Source: Paulinella micropora (lineage: Eukaryota > Cercozoa > Imbricatea > Euglyphida > Paulinellidae). Taken from it: a stretch of DNA of 64,000 nucleotides. Positions 1 through 10,234 of the stretch are shown here, one piece after another. Each line of letters starts with the position of its first letter. Within the stretch, counting starts at the first letter, position 1. The translations under genes were made by a program, and so were the position numbers. The stretch covers positions 126,001 through 190,000 of the forward strand of contig WBZZ01004691.1 in NCBI GenBank assembly GCA_019918135.1, written 5' to 3'. The notes below the pieces were generated by a model. That model made no database searches. It was not told the origin of the DNA and was given only the letters and a program-made list of their open reading frames with translations.

Positions 1-111
1 GTATATGCGCTGGCGTTTTACTCGATGAGACAAGGACGTGCTTTGCTTCGCTCTTCGTCGTGTCTCCATAGACAGACGTCCACACCTGGAAACGAAATCG
101 GAATTCAGTTG

Positions 112-145
112 AAGTAGTAGTAGCAGCAGCAGCAGCAGTAGTAAC

Positions 146-196
<51 letters not shown>

Positions 197-231
197 TAGT
201 GTAGTAGTAGTAGTAGTAGCAGTAGTAGCAC

Positions 232-283
<52 letters not shown>
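112..283. repeat. (TAG)n trinucleotide microsatellite
   Basis: Almost uninterrupted TAG/AGC triplets, with a few AGC variants at the left end and one GTT/GTG interruption near 196. Open frames running through it (poly-Leu, poly-Val) are artefacts of the triplet and not genes. Confidence 0.95.
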
Positions 284-284
<1 letters not shown>

Positions 285-1918
285 CTCCCCTCGCGGGTGA
301 AACGATGGAGGCACATGTGCAGATTTGCATCCGCCATTGACGGAGAAGCACTATTATTACTACTACTATTATTATTATCCTGAAAGGTGTTGGTGAAGGG
401 GGTGGGAGGTTTGGGGGGAGGGGGAAAATGGAAATTGTGTACCCCAACCCCCCACCACCCCCCTTTTCCGCACACCATCATGGTTTGTCCGAACGAGGAG
501 GAGTTCGGAGCTCATATTTACAGGGCGGCTAGCCCCAGACTCGATGTTGATGCTGGTATACTTCTTTTGGAATTCACGCAAATATTAGCGTTAAGGGAGT
601 ATCCTGAATGCCAAAATTCCTTGTTTTTCTTTGCACCCCTGTCGGAATAAATCATGGTTTGTGTGAACCAGGAGGAGTTGTTAGGGGATTGTCCTGAATG
701 CGAAAATTCCTTGTTTTCTCAGCCTTTTTTCTACACTCTGGTCGGAATAAATCGTGGTTTGTGTGAACCTGGAGGAGTTGGGAGCTCCTATTGACAGAGT
801 GGCTAGCCCCAGACTCGATGTTGATGCTAATATAAATTTTTTGGAATTCACGCAAATATTTGCGTTAGGTCAGTGTCCTGAATGCCCAAACTCCTTGTTT
901 TTTGGGAGTACTTTCCGGTGCCTCCGGCAATTACGACGGGGAAGGGGGCGTCCGGGGGGGCCTCCCCCCGGGAACCACAACCCGGCCATCGCACGAACCC
1001 GTTTTGATTGCGGGTTGCACACAAACCAGAAAATTGAGGTCTCGTGCCACCAGGCGCCGTTTGCGCACACCAGAGGGAGTTAGCGGCTGATGTTTGGTGT
1101 ATCTTTCTTGATGAGCTCTCTTCGAAAATATAAAAACTGAGGCACCGGATGGCGTAGAAACAAGAAAATTCAGGGTTTTGCGCCACCAGGGAGCCCCAGC
1201 CCAAAGGGGGGGGGGGGAGGGGGGGGTTGCGCGAAGCGCACCGCAAACCATCCTTTCAGGTGTTTTGGCCTATTTTCTGCTCTCCCATCGGAAGACATCA
1301 TGGTTTGTGGGAACCAGGAGGAGTTGGGAGCTCATATTGGCAGGGTGGCTAGCCCCAGACTCGATCTTGATGCTGATATAACTTTTTTGCAATTCACGCA
1401 AAGTTTGCGTTAGGTCAGTGTCCTGAATGCCAAAATTCCTTGTTTTTTGGCAGTACTTACCGGTGCCTCCGGCAATTGAACGTACGCTGTCTACGGGGCA
1501 GGGGGGGTCCGGGGGGCCCTCCCCCGGGAACCCAAGCCCTGTGATTGTACTTACCCGTTCTGGTCGCGGGTGGCACCCACACCTGAAAATTGAAGTTTTT
1601 TTTCATCAGACGCCCTTTGCGGCACCTCCCAATTCAACGTACCCTGTCGAAGGGAAAGGGGGGGTCCGGGGGAGCCCTGCGATTGTACATACCCGTTCTG
1701 GTCGCGGGTGGCACCCACACCTGAAAATTGAGGCTTTTTCCACCAGGCGCCCTTTGCGGCACCTCCGGCAATTCAACGTACCCTGTCGAAGGGAAAGGGG
1801 GCGGGGGGGGGGGGGGGTCCGGGGGGCCATCCAAAAAGTGATAAGAAGTGGGGCTGGCGGGGTTTGGTGCGCGAAGCGCACCGGTAAATCATCCTTTCAG
1901 GTGTTGGCGCAGCCCATA

Positions 1919-1978
<60 letters not shown>

Positions 1979-2288
1979 GGCCCTGTCGCCAGTTCGATTC
2001 CCGTCGGTGCCACCAGTATTTTCATTGAACATACCGATCCGTCTGGACCAGTATTTTCAGGCCCTGTCGCCAGTTCGATTCCCGTCGGTGCCACCAGTAT
2101 TTTCATTGAACATACCGGTCTATTTCTGGACCAGTATTTTCATTGAACATACCGGCCCGTCTGGAAGTGTTGGAACTGCCCTTGCGGGGGTGTCATTAGA
2201 GCTTATCGTCAATTCTTCGTACTCCCCTCACGGGTGAGACGATGGAGGCGCATGTGCAGAAATGCATCAGCCATTGACAGAGAAGCAC

Positions 2289-2320
<32 letters not shown>
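281..2320. repeat. Decayed interspersed and tandem repeats
   Basis: Several short units recur here. An ~85-base unit at 281-365 (GTACTCCCCTCGCGGGTGA...) recurs at 2217-2300, each time followed by an ATT microsatellite. A ~130-base unit (CCCAGACTCGATGTTGATGC core) occurs near 478-600, 750-880 and 1300-1430, with a partial copy at 650-700. A third unit with CGCGGGTGGCACCCACACCT occurs near 1565 and 1700, with a diverged copy near 1005, separated by long G runs. None of the open frames has a recognisable domain and all of them cross repeat units. Confidence 0.8.
1918..2160. repeat. (ATT)n microsatellite plus ~80-bp direct repeat
   Basis: An ATT tract at 1918-1978 is followed by two near-identical copies (about 1979 and 2060) of a unit containing CCAGTTCGATTCCCGTCGGT and a TTTCATTGAACATACC tail, then a third partial tail. 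The unit includes GTTCGATTC, which fits the pol III B-box consensus GWTCRANNC, and the copy continues to GGTGCCACCA. That could mark a tRNA-derived SINE, but no A-box or cloverleaf is visible. Confidence 0.6.
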
Positions 2321-2344
<24 letters not shown>

Positions 2345-2392
2345 GAGGCACATGTCCAGGATCTGGATCTGATGCTATAGTCTGAGGAAGCC

Positions 2393-2428
<36 letters not shown>

Positions 2429-2430
2429 GG
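2288..2430. repeat. (ATT)n microsatellites
   Basis: Two ATT tracts (about 2288-2340 and 2395-2427) separated by a short unique spacer. The following stretch, 2430-2890, has open frames on the plus strand without any recognisable domain; I see no supportable gene there. Confidence 0.85.
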
Positions 2431-2925
2431 AGGGGTGCACAGTATGGCACCCCACGGGAAGAGGAGGTGGTTGGGCCTCTTCCCACTGGTTCCGAGGCTA
2501 TGTTGTTGTGTTGTTCTTATAAGACATACACCACGTGGGGTCAAAGGGGTATATACATTCCGCGATCTAGGGGTGGTGACGGGTTTCGAGGCGTCCCAGA
2601 CACTTACCGCAAAACGTCCTCATGCGCTGGCAGACCGCATGAAATGTCTGCTACCCCTGTGAGTACCTCCATGCGGGACCTACCCAGTCTCGTGGAGCTC
2701 TCACGCGGGGAAGATCAATCATTTGTAGTTGCTTCTCTGCAAGGTACCCGACACTGTGCGGGTAGTAGGGACTTCCTTTTGGGGCTTTCTATGCAGGATG
2801 GTCTTCCCTCCCCAACATACTCACTGTAGTCCCTGTTGGGTCGAGGGATGGAGGCGCATGGCCCTCGAGCTCAGCCATGCCAGATCAAGATATATATTAT
2901 TATTAATATTATTATTATTACTATT

Positions 2926-3130
2926 AGGGAGTACATAGGCCATCGGTCCCTTTCCATGGGCTGATTGGTATAAAGCTCCTAGAGAAATGTTCTATGCCGT
3001 CACTTCCTTTATTCCACCGATTGGTGTGGAGACTTTCCTTATGGAATGGAGGACTGGATGCACATGGCCTTTTGGCTCAGCAATTGGCAGACGATACATA
3101 CCTACATACATACATGCATACATACATACA

Positions 3131-3193
<63 letters not shown>

Positions 3194-3446
3194 CATTATT
3201 ATTATTATTACTGCCATTAGCTGCATCAGTACGCCTCAGATATAGTATTATTATTACTATTATTATTATTATTAGGGAGTACATAGGCCATCGGTACCTT
3301 TCCATGGGCTGATTGGTATAAAGCTCCTAGAGTAATGTTCTATGCCGTCACTTCCTTTATTCCACCGATTGGTGTGGAGACTTTCCTTATGGAATGGAGG
3401 ACTGGATGCACATGGCCTTTTGGCTCAGCAATTGGCAGACGATACA

Positions 3447-3507
<61 letters not shown>

Positions 3508-3525
3508 GTTATTATTATTATCATT
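2926..3525. repeat. Two direct repeats, each ending in (ATT)n
   Basis: A ~180-base unit beginning GGGAGTACATAGGCCATCGG is present at 2926-3105 and again at about 3275-3449 with only a few substitutions. Each copy runs into an ATT tract (3132-3212 and 3447-3525), and a third ATT tract lies at 3245-3275. The matching ORFs are repeat-encoded and not genes. Confidence 0.9.
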
Positions 3526-3529
3526 ACAG

Positions 3530-4470
3530 AATAATCATGATTGACGTTTTGTTCTCTCTTCATTCTACATCCCAGAACCAAAGACCAGGAGCAACAATAC
3601 AGCCATTATCTAGCCCAGGCCTACTGTATATAAAAGGCTCACCAGAAAGCGAAGCGAAAGACAGTATGCACAAGGTAGGACAACACGAATTTTTACAAAA
3701 ACTACAACCGCTATAAAAATTTCAACTTTCGAGACCATTTCAAACAGTTTGATTTTGTACTGACATTTACAGTAAACGTTGAAAGGTACTGTAAAGGTTG
3801 AATCGAAACAACTTAGAATTAGGAGAAGAAAGAAAAAAGAAGAAAAAAAAGTTATAATTGATAAGTCGTTTCTTTGTTTTGGGTGGAAGACAACCGCAAG
3901 AAACATACCTCCAAATGTCCTTGCCAAGTATTTGTGCATTTGCACGCTTCCTACGGGCCGAACCGCCCTGTCCATCATGACCGAATGGGGAAGGGAATTG
4001 TCGGAGTTCGGAAACAAAAAAAACTTCTTTTTGGACACTGCTCAGAAGTTGCTAAAAACCATGATAGAAAGCCACTGCCAGTGAAGTTCATGACTAGGAT
4101 CTTTTCAACCAAAACCACACATAATTTCAGTCAACGTATATAATTATGTTATAATTAATTATAACATGTACACTAGTACTTGGGTGTCTTAATCTTTGAT
4201 CTTTCCACTAGTCTGAGGTGTGACACTTCGAATTATGTTTATGATTAAATGTGAAGTTTTAATTTTTCTGAATTTATTTTCTTGGTTCTGGATCCTTTCC
4301 GCTTCCGCAGTGTATCGAAGAATGCTGTGTATACTTTAGCCAAGCTTCAAGTTGCAATTGACTAAACTAAGACTATAGCTAGTACTAGTACTATCATATA
4401 TGCTGTGAGTGTCTATCTGGGTTTTCACAGCATTTGCAGTGCATCCAAAGATGCTGGTAGTATGTGTGTT
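3530..4470. other. Intergenic, no recognisable gene; one 22-bp palindrome
   Basis: AT-rich DNA with short overlapping frames on both strands, none with a known domain. A perfect 22-base palindrome (ATGTTATAATT and its complement) lies at 4146-4167. Confidence 0.6.
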
Positions 4471-4473
4471 TGT

Positions 4474-4680
4474 AGTAGTATAGGGTGCCACTTCGTTACA
4501 CTTTTTCAATACACACCCCCCTGCCACCAGAGACACACCCCGTTCGGCCCGCACGGGACAAAATGTAGGTGTAAACCCCTACGACCCCAAAATAAAAAGG
4601 AAATGAGCCCGGAACAAAAAAACAATTGATGACTGTAAAAAAATCAACCTACAGATTTTCTCCCTGCCCAAAAAGTGAAT
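4474..4680. repeat. Probable left terminal region of PLV copy 1
   Basis: The segment from AGTAGTATAGGGT onward matches 44654-45000 in the same order: GGGT(G/C)..CACTTCG, then CACTTTTTCAA, ACCAC/CACCAGAGACACAC, a CGGCCCGCA block, AATAAAAAGGAAATGAGCC, TTGATGACTG, and CCTACAGATTTTCT. Both copies lie about 0.3-1 kb outside PLV genes and point the same way. I read this as the conserved end, perhaps a terminal inverted repeat starting AGTATAGGGT. The opposite end is not in the window, so TIR status is inferred. Confidence 0.55.
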
Positions 4681-4802
4681 TTTTGGTCAGGAGGAAAGAA
4701 TGCTAATTTCTCCAAATAGTATTTTTGAGTTTTGGTAGTTATGGATTTGCTAAAAAAAATTAATTTCATATTAAAGAATATGACATAATAAGACATAAAA
4801 AG

Positions 4803-5437
4803 ATGAAGCCAGACTACAAACAAGGAAAAATATATGCTATTCGTTCACACCAGACAAACCAAATATATATTGGTTCCACTACAAACCCATTACATAAAAG
4901 ATTCTATGCTCATAGAAGTTTTTTACAAATCAAATCTACTATATGTATGTTTTTGAGATTTTGAAATATGATGACAATTATATTGAACTTATTGAATATT
5001 ATCTATGTAATGACAAATATGAATTATTGAAACGAGAAGGAGAAATAATAAGACAGACAATACATTGTGTGAACAAGACTGTAGCAGGAAGAACAAGACA
5101 ACCATACAAAGAAGATAAAAAAGACAAAATAAAACAACAATATCGTAAATACAGGGAAGCAAATGAAGAAATAATAAAGGAAAAAAAGAAAATATACAGA
5201 GATGAAACAACGATTTAATAAAAGATAAAATGAGAAAATACAGAAAAGATAATGATGAAAAATAAAACAATACCAACTATCATACAAACAAAAAAATAAT
5301 GACATCTTAAATAAAAAACAAAAGAACATATTGTATGTGAATGCGGGCTGTCTTACACGAGGAGAAATAAAAAGCAACATCAAAAGTCAATGAGACATTT
5401 TGATAATTTATTGGGATTAAATGTTTTTGGTTGCTAG
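4803..5437 (+). pseudogene. GIY-YIG endonuclease with C-terminal zinc finger, broken
   Basis: The first frame from ATG 4803 carries the nuclease signature: GKIYAIRS (GIY equivalent), then NQIYIGST (YIG), then a catalytic-Arg region HKRFYAHR. A frameshift near 4935 moves the reading to a second frame with YIELIEYYLC, REGEIIRQ and VNKTVAGRTR, typical of the GIY-YIG proteins of mimivirus-like giant viruses and their satellites. After a Lys/Glu-rich segment with further stops (about 5216-5310), a third frame ends with a C-x-C...H-x5-H-type finger (VCECGLSYTRRNKKQHQKSM) and stop 5435-5437. The stop overlaps the convergent integrase stop (5434-5436). Intact length would be about 210 residues. Such nucleases cut DNA and can act as homing or mobility enzymes. 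Clearly dead as written. Confidence 0.8.
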
Positions 5438-6433
5438 TTATTAAAACTTATAAATCTAATATTTCTTTTTTTCTTTTTTTCTCTTTTGCTCGTTCTAATA
5501 TGATTGCTGTCAATACCTTCTTTTTTGAGTTTCTGGCCTTTCTTTTTTTCCTTAGTTGCTTCCTTGACTTTATCAGCTAGTTGTAGTTTAACTTCTTCCG
5601 GTTCTTGTTCGTTCATTTTGGACTTTAATAATTGTTGAGGACTGACTAGTTCGTTTTCACCGAGTCTTAACTTAAAGTTTTTCCTGCCTTTGACTGTATA
5701 AACTTTCTTTGAATATTGAACATGCCCTTTACTAAAAACAGTTCGCTCTAATTCTTTTCTCACGGTTGAGCCGTTAGGAAATTTATTAATAAGACCGGCT
5801 CTGTATATTTCTTAATCATTTTTCTTTTTACCTTCATATACTTCCATAGGTGTAGCCTTAATTGTATTATGGTATGTATTATTGTAATTTTCAACAATTT
5901 CATAAATGTAAGGAACCCAAATAAAATCATCATTAACTTCCCACCTCCAATTTAAACCATTTCTTGTTGTTCTAATAAATCTATCTACTATACCCATAGT
6001 GCGGTGGTCGCCAACTTCGTTTGTAGTATGTTGAATTCCGTTCTCTTTGAAGTATTCAGCAACTTACCCTTTAAATTCACTCCCGTTGTCTGATGTAATC
6101 CTTTTAGGTTTCTGCATTTTTTTAATCCTTCTAATACTTCGCCAGTTGTTTTATTTTTGATCGGTTCAATCCAACCACTACGAGAATAAACATCAATCAT
6201 CACTAAACCAAAATTATAGTTTTTGTTTCCTTTCTTAGTAGCTATTTTAGACATATCCATAAGGTCAATAAACACTTGGCTTAATGGTTCGGGCTCAGGG
6301 GCTAGTATAGTATTCCATTTTTTAGGGTTCTTAGATTGATGGTGTATTTCAGAAGCCTCTTCAATTTTCTGTTGTTCAAGCTCTTCTTCAGTTTTACCTG
6401 GAGTTTCTTCCAGTTGCGAGTTAGCGGCTGTAC
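5434..6433 (-). pseudogene. PLV rve-family integrase, copy 1, truncated
   Basis: Retroviral-type (rve) integrase related to copies at 35744-36746 and 46191-47185. The core reads LVMIDVYSR (first Asp), SDNG (second Asp) and GIVDRFIRT (third acidic position). The order on the minus strand is an N-terminal Glu-rich linker, the catalytic core, then a Lys-rich tail ending SPQQLLKSK. Lesions found by comparison with the other copies: CAA to TAA at 5812-5814, CAA to TAA at 6064-6066, and an indel near 6110. The N-terminus is lost, because identity to copy 3 ends at about 6433 and GC-rich F-box DNA follows. The enzyme would insert linear viral DNA into the host chromosome. Confidence 0.85.
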
Positions 6434-6968
6434 CGACTAGCTTAGCTTGACCAACGTGGACCTGGGCATGGCAGGCGTGTGCGGCCTGGGCTGCCGCGCG
6501 CTGCAGAAGTTGGAGCTGCACGCGTGCGCTAGGGCGCGCCTGTTCGGCCCGGACTTCGGGCGGCTGGCCCCGCACCTGCGGCGCATCAGCGTGACACATG
6601 CGGGCCCGCAACTGCAGGAACCAGCCGACGTGATGTTCTGGCCGGGCCCGGCGCGGTGGCCCCGTTTAAACTCCGGGTGTTGGCGTGCCAGTCGATGCTG
6701 ACGGCCGAGCCCGGCGCCGAGCACTTCCTGGGGCTGGCGCGCGGCTCGCTGCAACAACTGGCCGCGCGGCTGCTGCCGCGCGGTCTCCGCCCGGCCTGGC
6801 TGGACCTGCAACTGCTGAACCTGGGATCGCGGCACGCAGCGCTACCCGCCGACCTGTCGGCGCTACAAATGTTGCGGCCCTCCGTGCTGGCCGTGGTGGA
6901 CCGCGGGTCCGGCGCCGCGCCCGCGCTGGCCCGCGCGTCTTGGCCCAGCCCGGACACCACAAGCGCGA
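6434..6968 (+). pseudogene. Duplicated internal fragment of the F-box/LRR gene at 17390
   Basis: From about 6436 the DNA is near-identical to 17891-18531 (starts AGCTTAGCTTGACCAACGTG in both). It lacks the parent's start, its F-box and its 3' half. A 113-base piece of the parent (about 18121-18233) is missing at 6669/6670, with a short AAAC microhomology at the join. A few substitutions separate the copies (for example CTC to CCC near 6880). The fragment joins PLV integrase DNA on the left and an antisense F-box gene start on the right. It encodes no complete protein. Confidence 0.9.
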
Positions 6969-7225
6969 TCTTGCGCTGGCTGGTACGGGCTTTGCCTTTC
7001 CTTAAATCCTTGAGGAAAATCTAGCTTGTGCCAGATCATGCTATTTTCGGTGAAATGCGCGTAGATACTTGTGGAGACACTGGCAAACACGAGGATGTCT
7101 TTTAGCTCTAAAAGGGCCAGGATTTCTGGCCAAAGGTCCAGTGGTAATCCCAAAGGCGTTGTTGTCGTGTCCGGGGTGTTGGCCTCGTTTATTTTCTGTT
7201 TCTTGTCCCTGTGCGTAGCGCTCAT
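6969..7225 (-). pseudogene. F-box protein N-terminus, cut off
   Basis: Minus-strand ATG at 7225. After a polar N-terminal tail (residues 1-27) comes an F-box-like motif: LPLDLWPEILALLELKDILV, then FASVSTSIYAHF and IWHKLDF (residues about 28-75). F-box motifs recruit Skp1 and link substrates to SCF ubiquitin ligases. Only about 85 codons remain before the sequence runs into the antisense copy of the other F-box/LRR gene, so substrate-binding repeats are absent. It is less GC-rich than the rest of the block and may be a different gene family member. Confidence 0.65.
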
Positions 7226-7486
7226 TCAGATTTGAGTAAGTTCTGCGAAAATCCTCGTATATTGGCAGCAGTTGCTGCCACAAAAAAGAAATCGCTCAGC
7301 ACTCGATCCTTTGTCAAGCCAGATGCGTTCTCCCAGCCCCCCCCTTTTTTTAACGGAATAACTGGTTTTTTTTTACAGTCCAGTCCGCCAATTCTAGTTG
7401 TAAAAATTCTACAGAATAAAAAAAAAGGTTGAAAATGAATTTTCCCCCCTCGCCCTGAATCAGCGAGGAGGCAAGTGCGCAAGGAT

Positions 7487-7640
7487 GTGACATTTTTTGC
7501 GCGGCCCCCCCCCCTTTTCTCTCTTTCGGGGGGGGGGGCCGCGGGGCCTGTGTTTTTTGTTGTTAATCGGCGGGGGTGTGACATTTTGCGCGGCCCCCCC
7601 CCTTTTCTCTCTTTGGGGAGGGGGAGAGAGGGGGGCCGCA
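7487..7640. repeat. Tandem ~90-bp repeat with long C and G runs
   Basis: GTGACATTTTTTGCGCGGCC(C)n TTTTCTCTCTTT(G)n occurs at 7487 and again near 7577. C and G runs within each copy can fold back. The stretch 7226-7760 otherwise shows no supportable gene. Confidence 0.75.
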
Positions 7641-7763
7641 CGAGGCGTGGCACACCGGGATGGGGTGGGAGGGCCGCAAGCAGGTTCGCGGGGCAATTCC
7701 TCTGCCTCCACGGTGTTGCTTCCCCCCCCCCCCCCTACCCCCAAGCGGGGGCTAAGCCATCGA

Positions 7764-8323
7764 ATGTCAGAACAAGCAGACCTGACCCCTGCCACCAAAC
7801 GTCCACGAACCGACCCACAGAGCCCCAGTCGGGCCCCCGCAGAGTCTGGCCATTTCCATCTCAGATGAACTACACGTGGTCTTGCCCCCCCCCCCCCCCA
7901 AAAACTGTTAGCCCGGGCTCCTTCACCGCGGGCATGTTGCCCGCGGATTGTCTGGTTGAGCGAGGCCTGTCGCTGCAATACACGCTCGGCTCACCGCCAT
8001 CTCGCACCTGGTCATCCACCTACCACCCGGTTGTGAGCGCGAGATTGTCCGTGGCTGGGTTACGGTGGGCAGGCTGGAGCTGCGAACCTCCTCGTCGGAA
8101 GTTGGTCTGCGTCACACCGACGTCACCGACGAACTGTTCGTCGACCTCCAGGCGACGGCGCCCGCTGTGTTGCGGCTGCGGCGGCTGGGGCTGCCCAGGC
8201 TGCCGCCCCGCCACGACCGTCAGGACCGGCCGCCGGAACACAGTGGACTGCTTCGTCGGCTCGCCCTCGCTGGTGCGGATCTGCGCGGGCGCGCGGTGCC
8301 ACAGCGTGTGGGTGCCCGCCTAA
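7764..8323 (+). pseudogene. Unrecognised GC-rich gene, frame-disrupted
   Basis: A Ser/Pro/Arg-rich start (MSEQADLTPATKRPR) at ATG 7764 runs to a stop at 7866. Codon bias then points to frame 2 (MLPADCLVERGLSLQY, from 7934), frame 1 (HLVIHLPPGC... DELFVDLQATAP, about 7981-8190) and frame 2 again (TVDCFVGSPSLVR to stop 8321-8323). One gene with several indels explains this better than three small genes, though separate ORFs cannot be excluded. The N-terminus resembles the short basic starts at 13959 and 15821. No domain recognised. Confidence 0.4.
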
Positions 8324-8734
8324 CATTTTAACAAAAGGAGAGAGTGCGAGGGGTCAGCACGCCCGTGCGTCAATCTCGTGGGGGGATGATGAGCTTTAAA
8401 ATATTGTTAGTTGTTGCAAAACTAAATTGGATTCGTGAGTTGTCGGCTTGATTTTTCCCTACCCCCCAAATTAGATTCTTCCGTTGCCAGGCGCGGCTCG
8501 CGACTTATCTTTTCTCAATATCCCTAGAAACCCATAATCCCACCACCAGATTTGTGAGGTGCGGATTTTTTGGGTCGATTTTTCCCTACGCCTCCTAAAA
8601 ACCCAGAATCCTGACACCTGACTTTTGTGGTGGCAGGTGCAGGCGGGCATTTTGTCAAATTCTCTGAATTGAAAGCTGAATTGAAAGCTGAATTCTAGAA
8701 TCCTGCCACCCTACATTTCCGGTAAAAACGACAC

Positions 8735-9070
8735 CATGTCGCAATTTGCGGCCAATGAAGAAAACAAAGAAATTCGTCGCAATTTGCGGGTCTTAGCTAA
8801 AAAACTTTTTTTTCAGCAAAGGACATTTCGGCAGTCGCAAATTTAAAAGTGTCTTTTTTCGGGAGAGATTGGCGGGCGGGGAAATTGAATTAGCTTATTA
8901 AATTTTCCCCGCCCGCCAATCCTTCCCCAAAAAAGCGATGCTAAATTTGGCATTGCCTTTTCTGACCTCGAAAAAAAAATCTGCCATGTCTTCAACCCGG
9001 TACAGGCGGCGACAAATTTCAAAGATACCGCAAATTGCGGCTAAAAAGTCGAAAACCTCCGTTTGCGAAC
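8735..9070. repeat. Large imperfect inverted repeat (fold-back / MITE-like)
   Basis: At the centre, 8867-8886 pairs with 8901-8921 (GATTGGCGGGCGGGGAAA stem, 17-18 bp, loop about 14). Pairing continues outward with mismatches: CTTTTTTCGGG pairs with its counterpart near 8925, GCAAATTTA near 8837 with TAAATTTGGC near 8942, and GCAATTTGCGG near 8742 with CCGCAAATTGCGG near 9029. The arms are about 150 bases each. The element lies between genes, so it is a fold-back insertion or a very long transcription-end hairpin. The rest of 8324-9217 is AT-richer than the genes and shows a loose ~100-base direct repeat near 8480-8640. Confidence 0.7.
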
Positions 9071-9217
9071 TTTCGGCGGGGGGGGCCTCCCCCCCCCCTC
9101 TTTGGGGGAGGGGGCCTGAGAATGTGGCGAAAGCAAAAAAAAGTCTGAGCTCTCTTTTGGCTTGTGCGCCGCACACTCACATACTCACCCCGGCGGCGGC
9201 AGCGGCGCGGGGGGCCC

Positions 9218-10090
9218 ATGTCGGACCACCTGGATGGCAGGTTCTCCGTGAGCATCTTTGGTAGCATCACAGCAGACCCCTTGCTAGGCTTGATCAACGT
9301 GTCCCGAGCGCTGAACTACGTCCAGGACTGCGGCCTCAAAAGAGCACGCCAAAAGATCCAGAGTGCCAAGCGCAGGTTCGGTGACGTGGTCTTCACTCAG
9401 ATCAAATTTAAGGGCACTCCGCTCGCCAGCCTCGCCTGCAGCCAGGATTCCTTAGCCAGATTGTTTGATCGATTGGAGCTCAGAGGACCAGCAGCCGAGG
9501 AATTGCTCAAGGAGTTTAAGCGCGTTTGTGGCGACCCCTCTTTACAGCTCCCTGCGGTTTATCACATGATTCCGGGCTCCAATGTCATGGAAGGAGACAA
9601 GGGCTCTGCTCAGCCGCCCGAGACCAGCGACGAAACAACGGAGGAGGAGGAGGGGGAGGACGAGGACAGCGACAAAGAAGAAGACGAAGCAGAAGCAGCA
9701 AGGGCGGTTGCGCCAGTGTCGTCGGCGGCCCCGGGCGCGGCCCCCGAGAAGGTTCGTCCCAGAAAGAAGCAAAGGAGAGAGCCCGCGGGAACCAGCGGGC
9801 CCCCGCCTGCCGGCAGAGGTGAGATTGCCAAGAGCGTCCGGGAACGGAAGCAGCGCCTGTCCCAAATGGCAGAGTCCATCCACCAACTGGCCAGGCTCGA
9901 GAAACAACTAGACATCGCGCTGGAAACCTTGCGCTCCTTTGGCCCCACCTCTCAGTTCCGCGCGGAGGCAGTGGAGCTGTTCTTAGACAAGGTCTCCTTG
10001 GAGTTGGGGGATGGGGCCCTCCGCGCCGGGGTCCAGGCCCCCGCGGCCCCCGCGCCACCATTTCCGCCGGCGCCAGCGGGCCTGGCCTGA
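9218..10090 (+). CDS. Unknown protein with acidic linker, NLS-like segment and coiled coil
   Basis: A complete 290-codon frame in a GC-rich context. ATG 9218 is preferred because upstream codons read through a G/C-rich leader. Residues 1-95 form a compact domain (FSVSIFGSITADPLLGLINV, then SRALNYV, GDVVFTQIKF) that faintly recalls the Bro-N/KilA-N style of viral DNA-binding domain, but I cannot confirm this. Residues 125-170 are strongly acidic. A basic RPRKKQRR stretch near 190 could be a nuclear signal. Residues 210-255 (RERKQRLSQMAESIHQLARL) look helical/coiled coil, and the C-terminus is Ala/Pro-rich. The layout suits a nucleic-acid-associated viral or nuclear protein. One of the few genes in the block without a visible lesion. 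Confidence 0.65.
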   Translation: MSDHLDGRFSVSIFGSITADPLLGLINVSRALNYVQDCGLKRARQKIQSAKRRFGDVVFTQIKFKGTPLASLACSQDSLARLFDRLELRGPAAEELLKEFKRVCGDPSLQLPAVYHMIPGSNVMEGDKGSAQPPETSDETTEEEEGEDEDSDKEEDEAEAARAVAPVSSAAPGAAPEKVRPRKKQRREPAGTSGPPPAGRGEIAKSVRERKQRLSQMAESIHQLARLEKQLDIALETLRSFGPTSQFRAEAVELFLDKVSLELGDGALRAGVQAPAAPAPPFPPAPAGLA

Positions 10091-10234
10091 GTTTCGCGCG
10101 CGGCCCCCGCGTGCAGGTTTTGGCCGGGCTTTTAATCGTACTACCTTTTCTGAGCTTTACTCGAGAGCTGTAGCAACGGCACGTTTGCCACACCTCCCCG
10201 GCCCGGACAAAAACTTTTTTATTAAAAAATGTCA

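Noticed and set aside
196-447. Poly-Leu/Val open frames in the TAG and ATT tracts
   Set aside because: They are direct translations of triplet microsatellites, present in all frames and ending with the repeat.
1979-2100. tRNA gene (GTTCGATTC followed by CCACCA)
   Set aside because: A T-loop-like string is present but the flanking arms do not pair into a T stem and no D or anticodon arm is visible; kept only as a possible SINE hint.
4989-5383. Minus-strand hydrophobic Phe/Leu/Tyr frames opposite the GIY-YIG gene
   Set aside because: Antisense of Lys/Asn/Glu-rich codons; the plus strand shows nuclease and zinc-finger motifs.
7222-8000. Minus-strand Arg/Pro/Gly frames at 7222-7978
   Set aside because: Driven by C and G runs of the tandem repeat, with no conserved motif.
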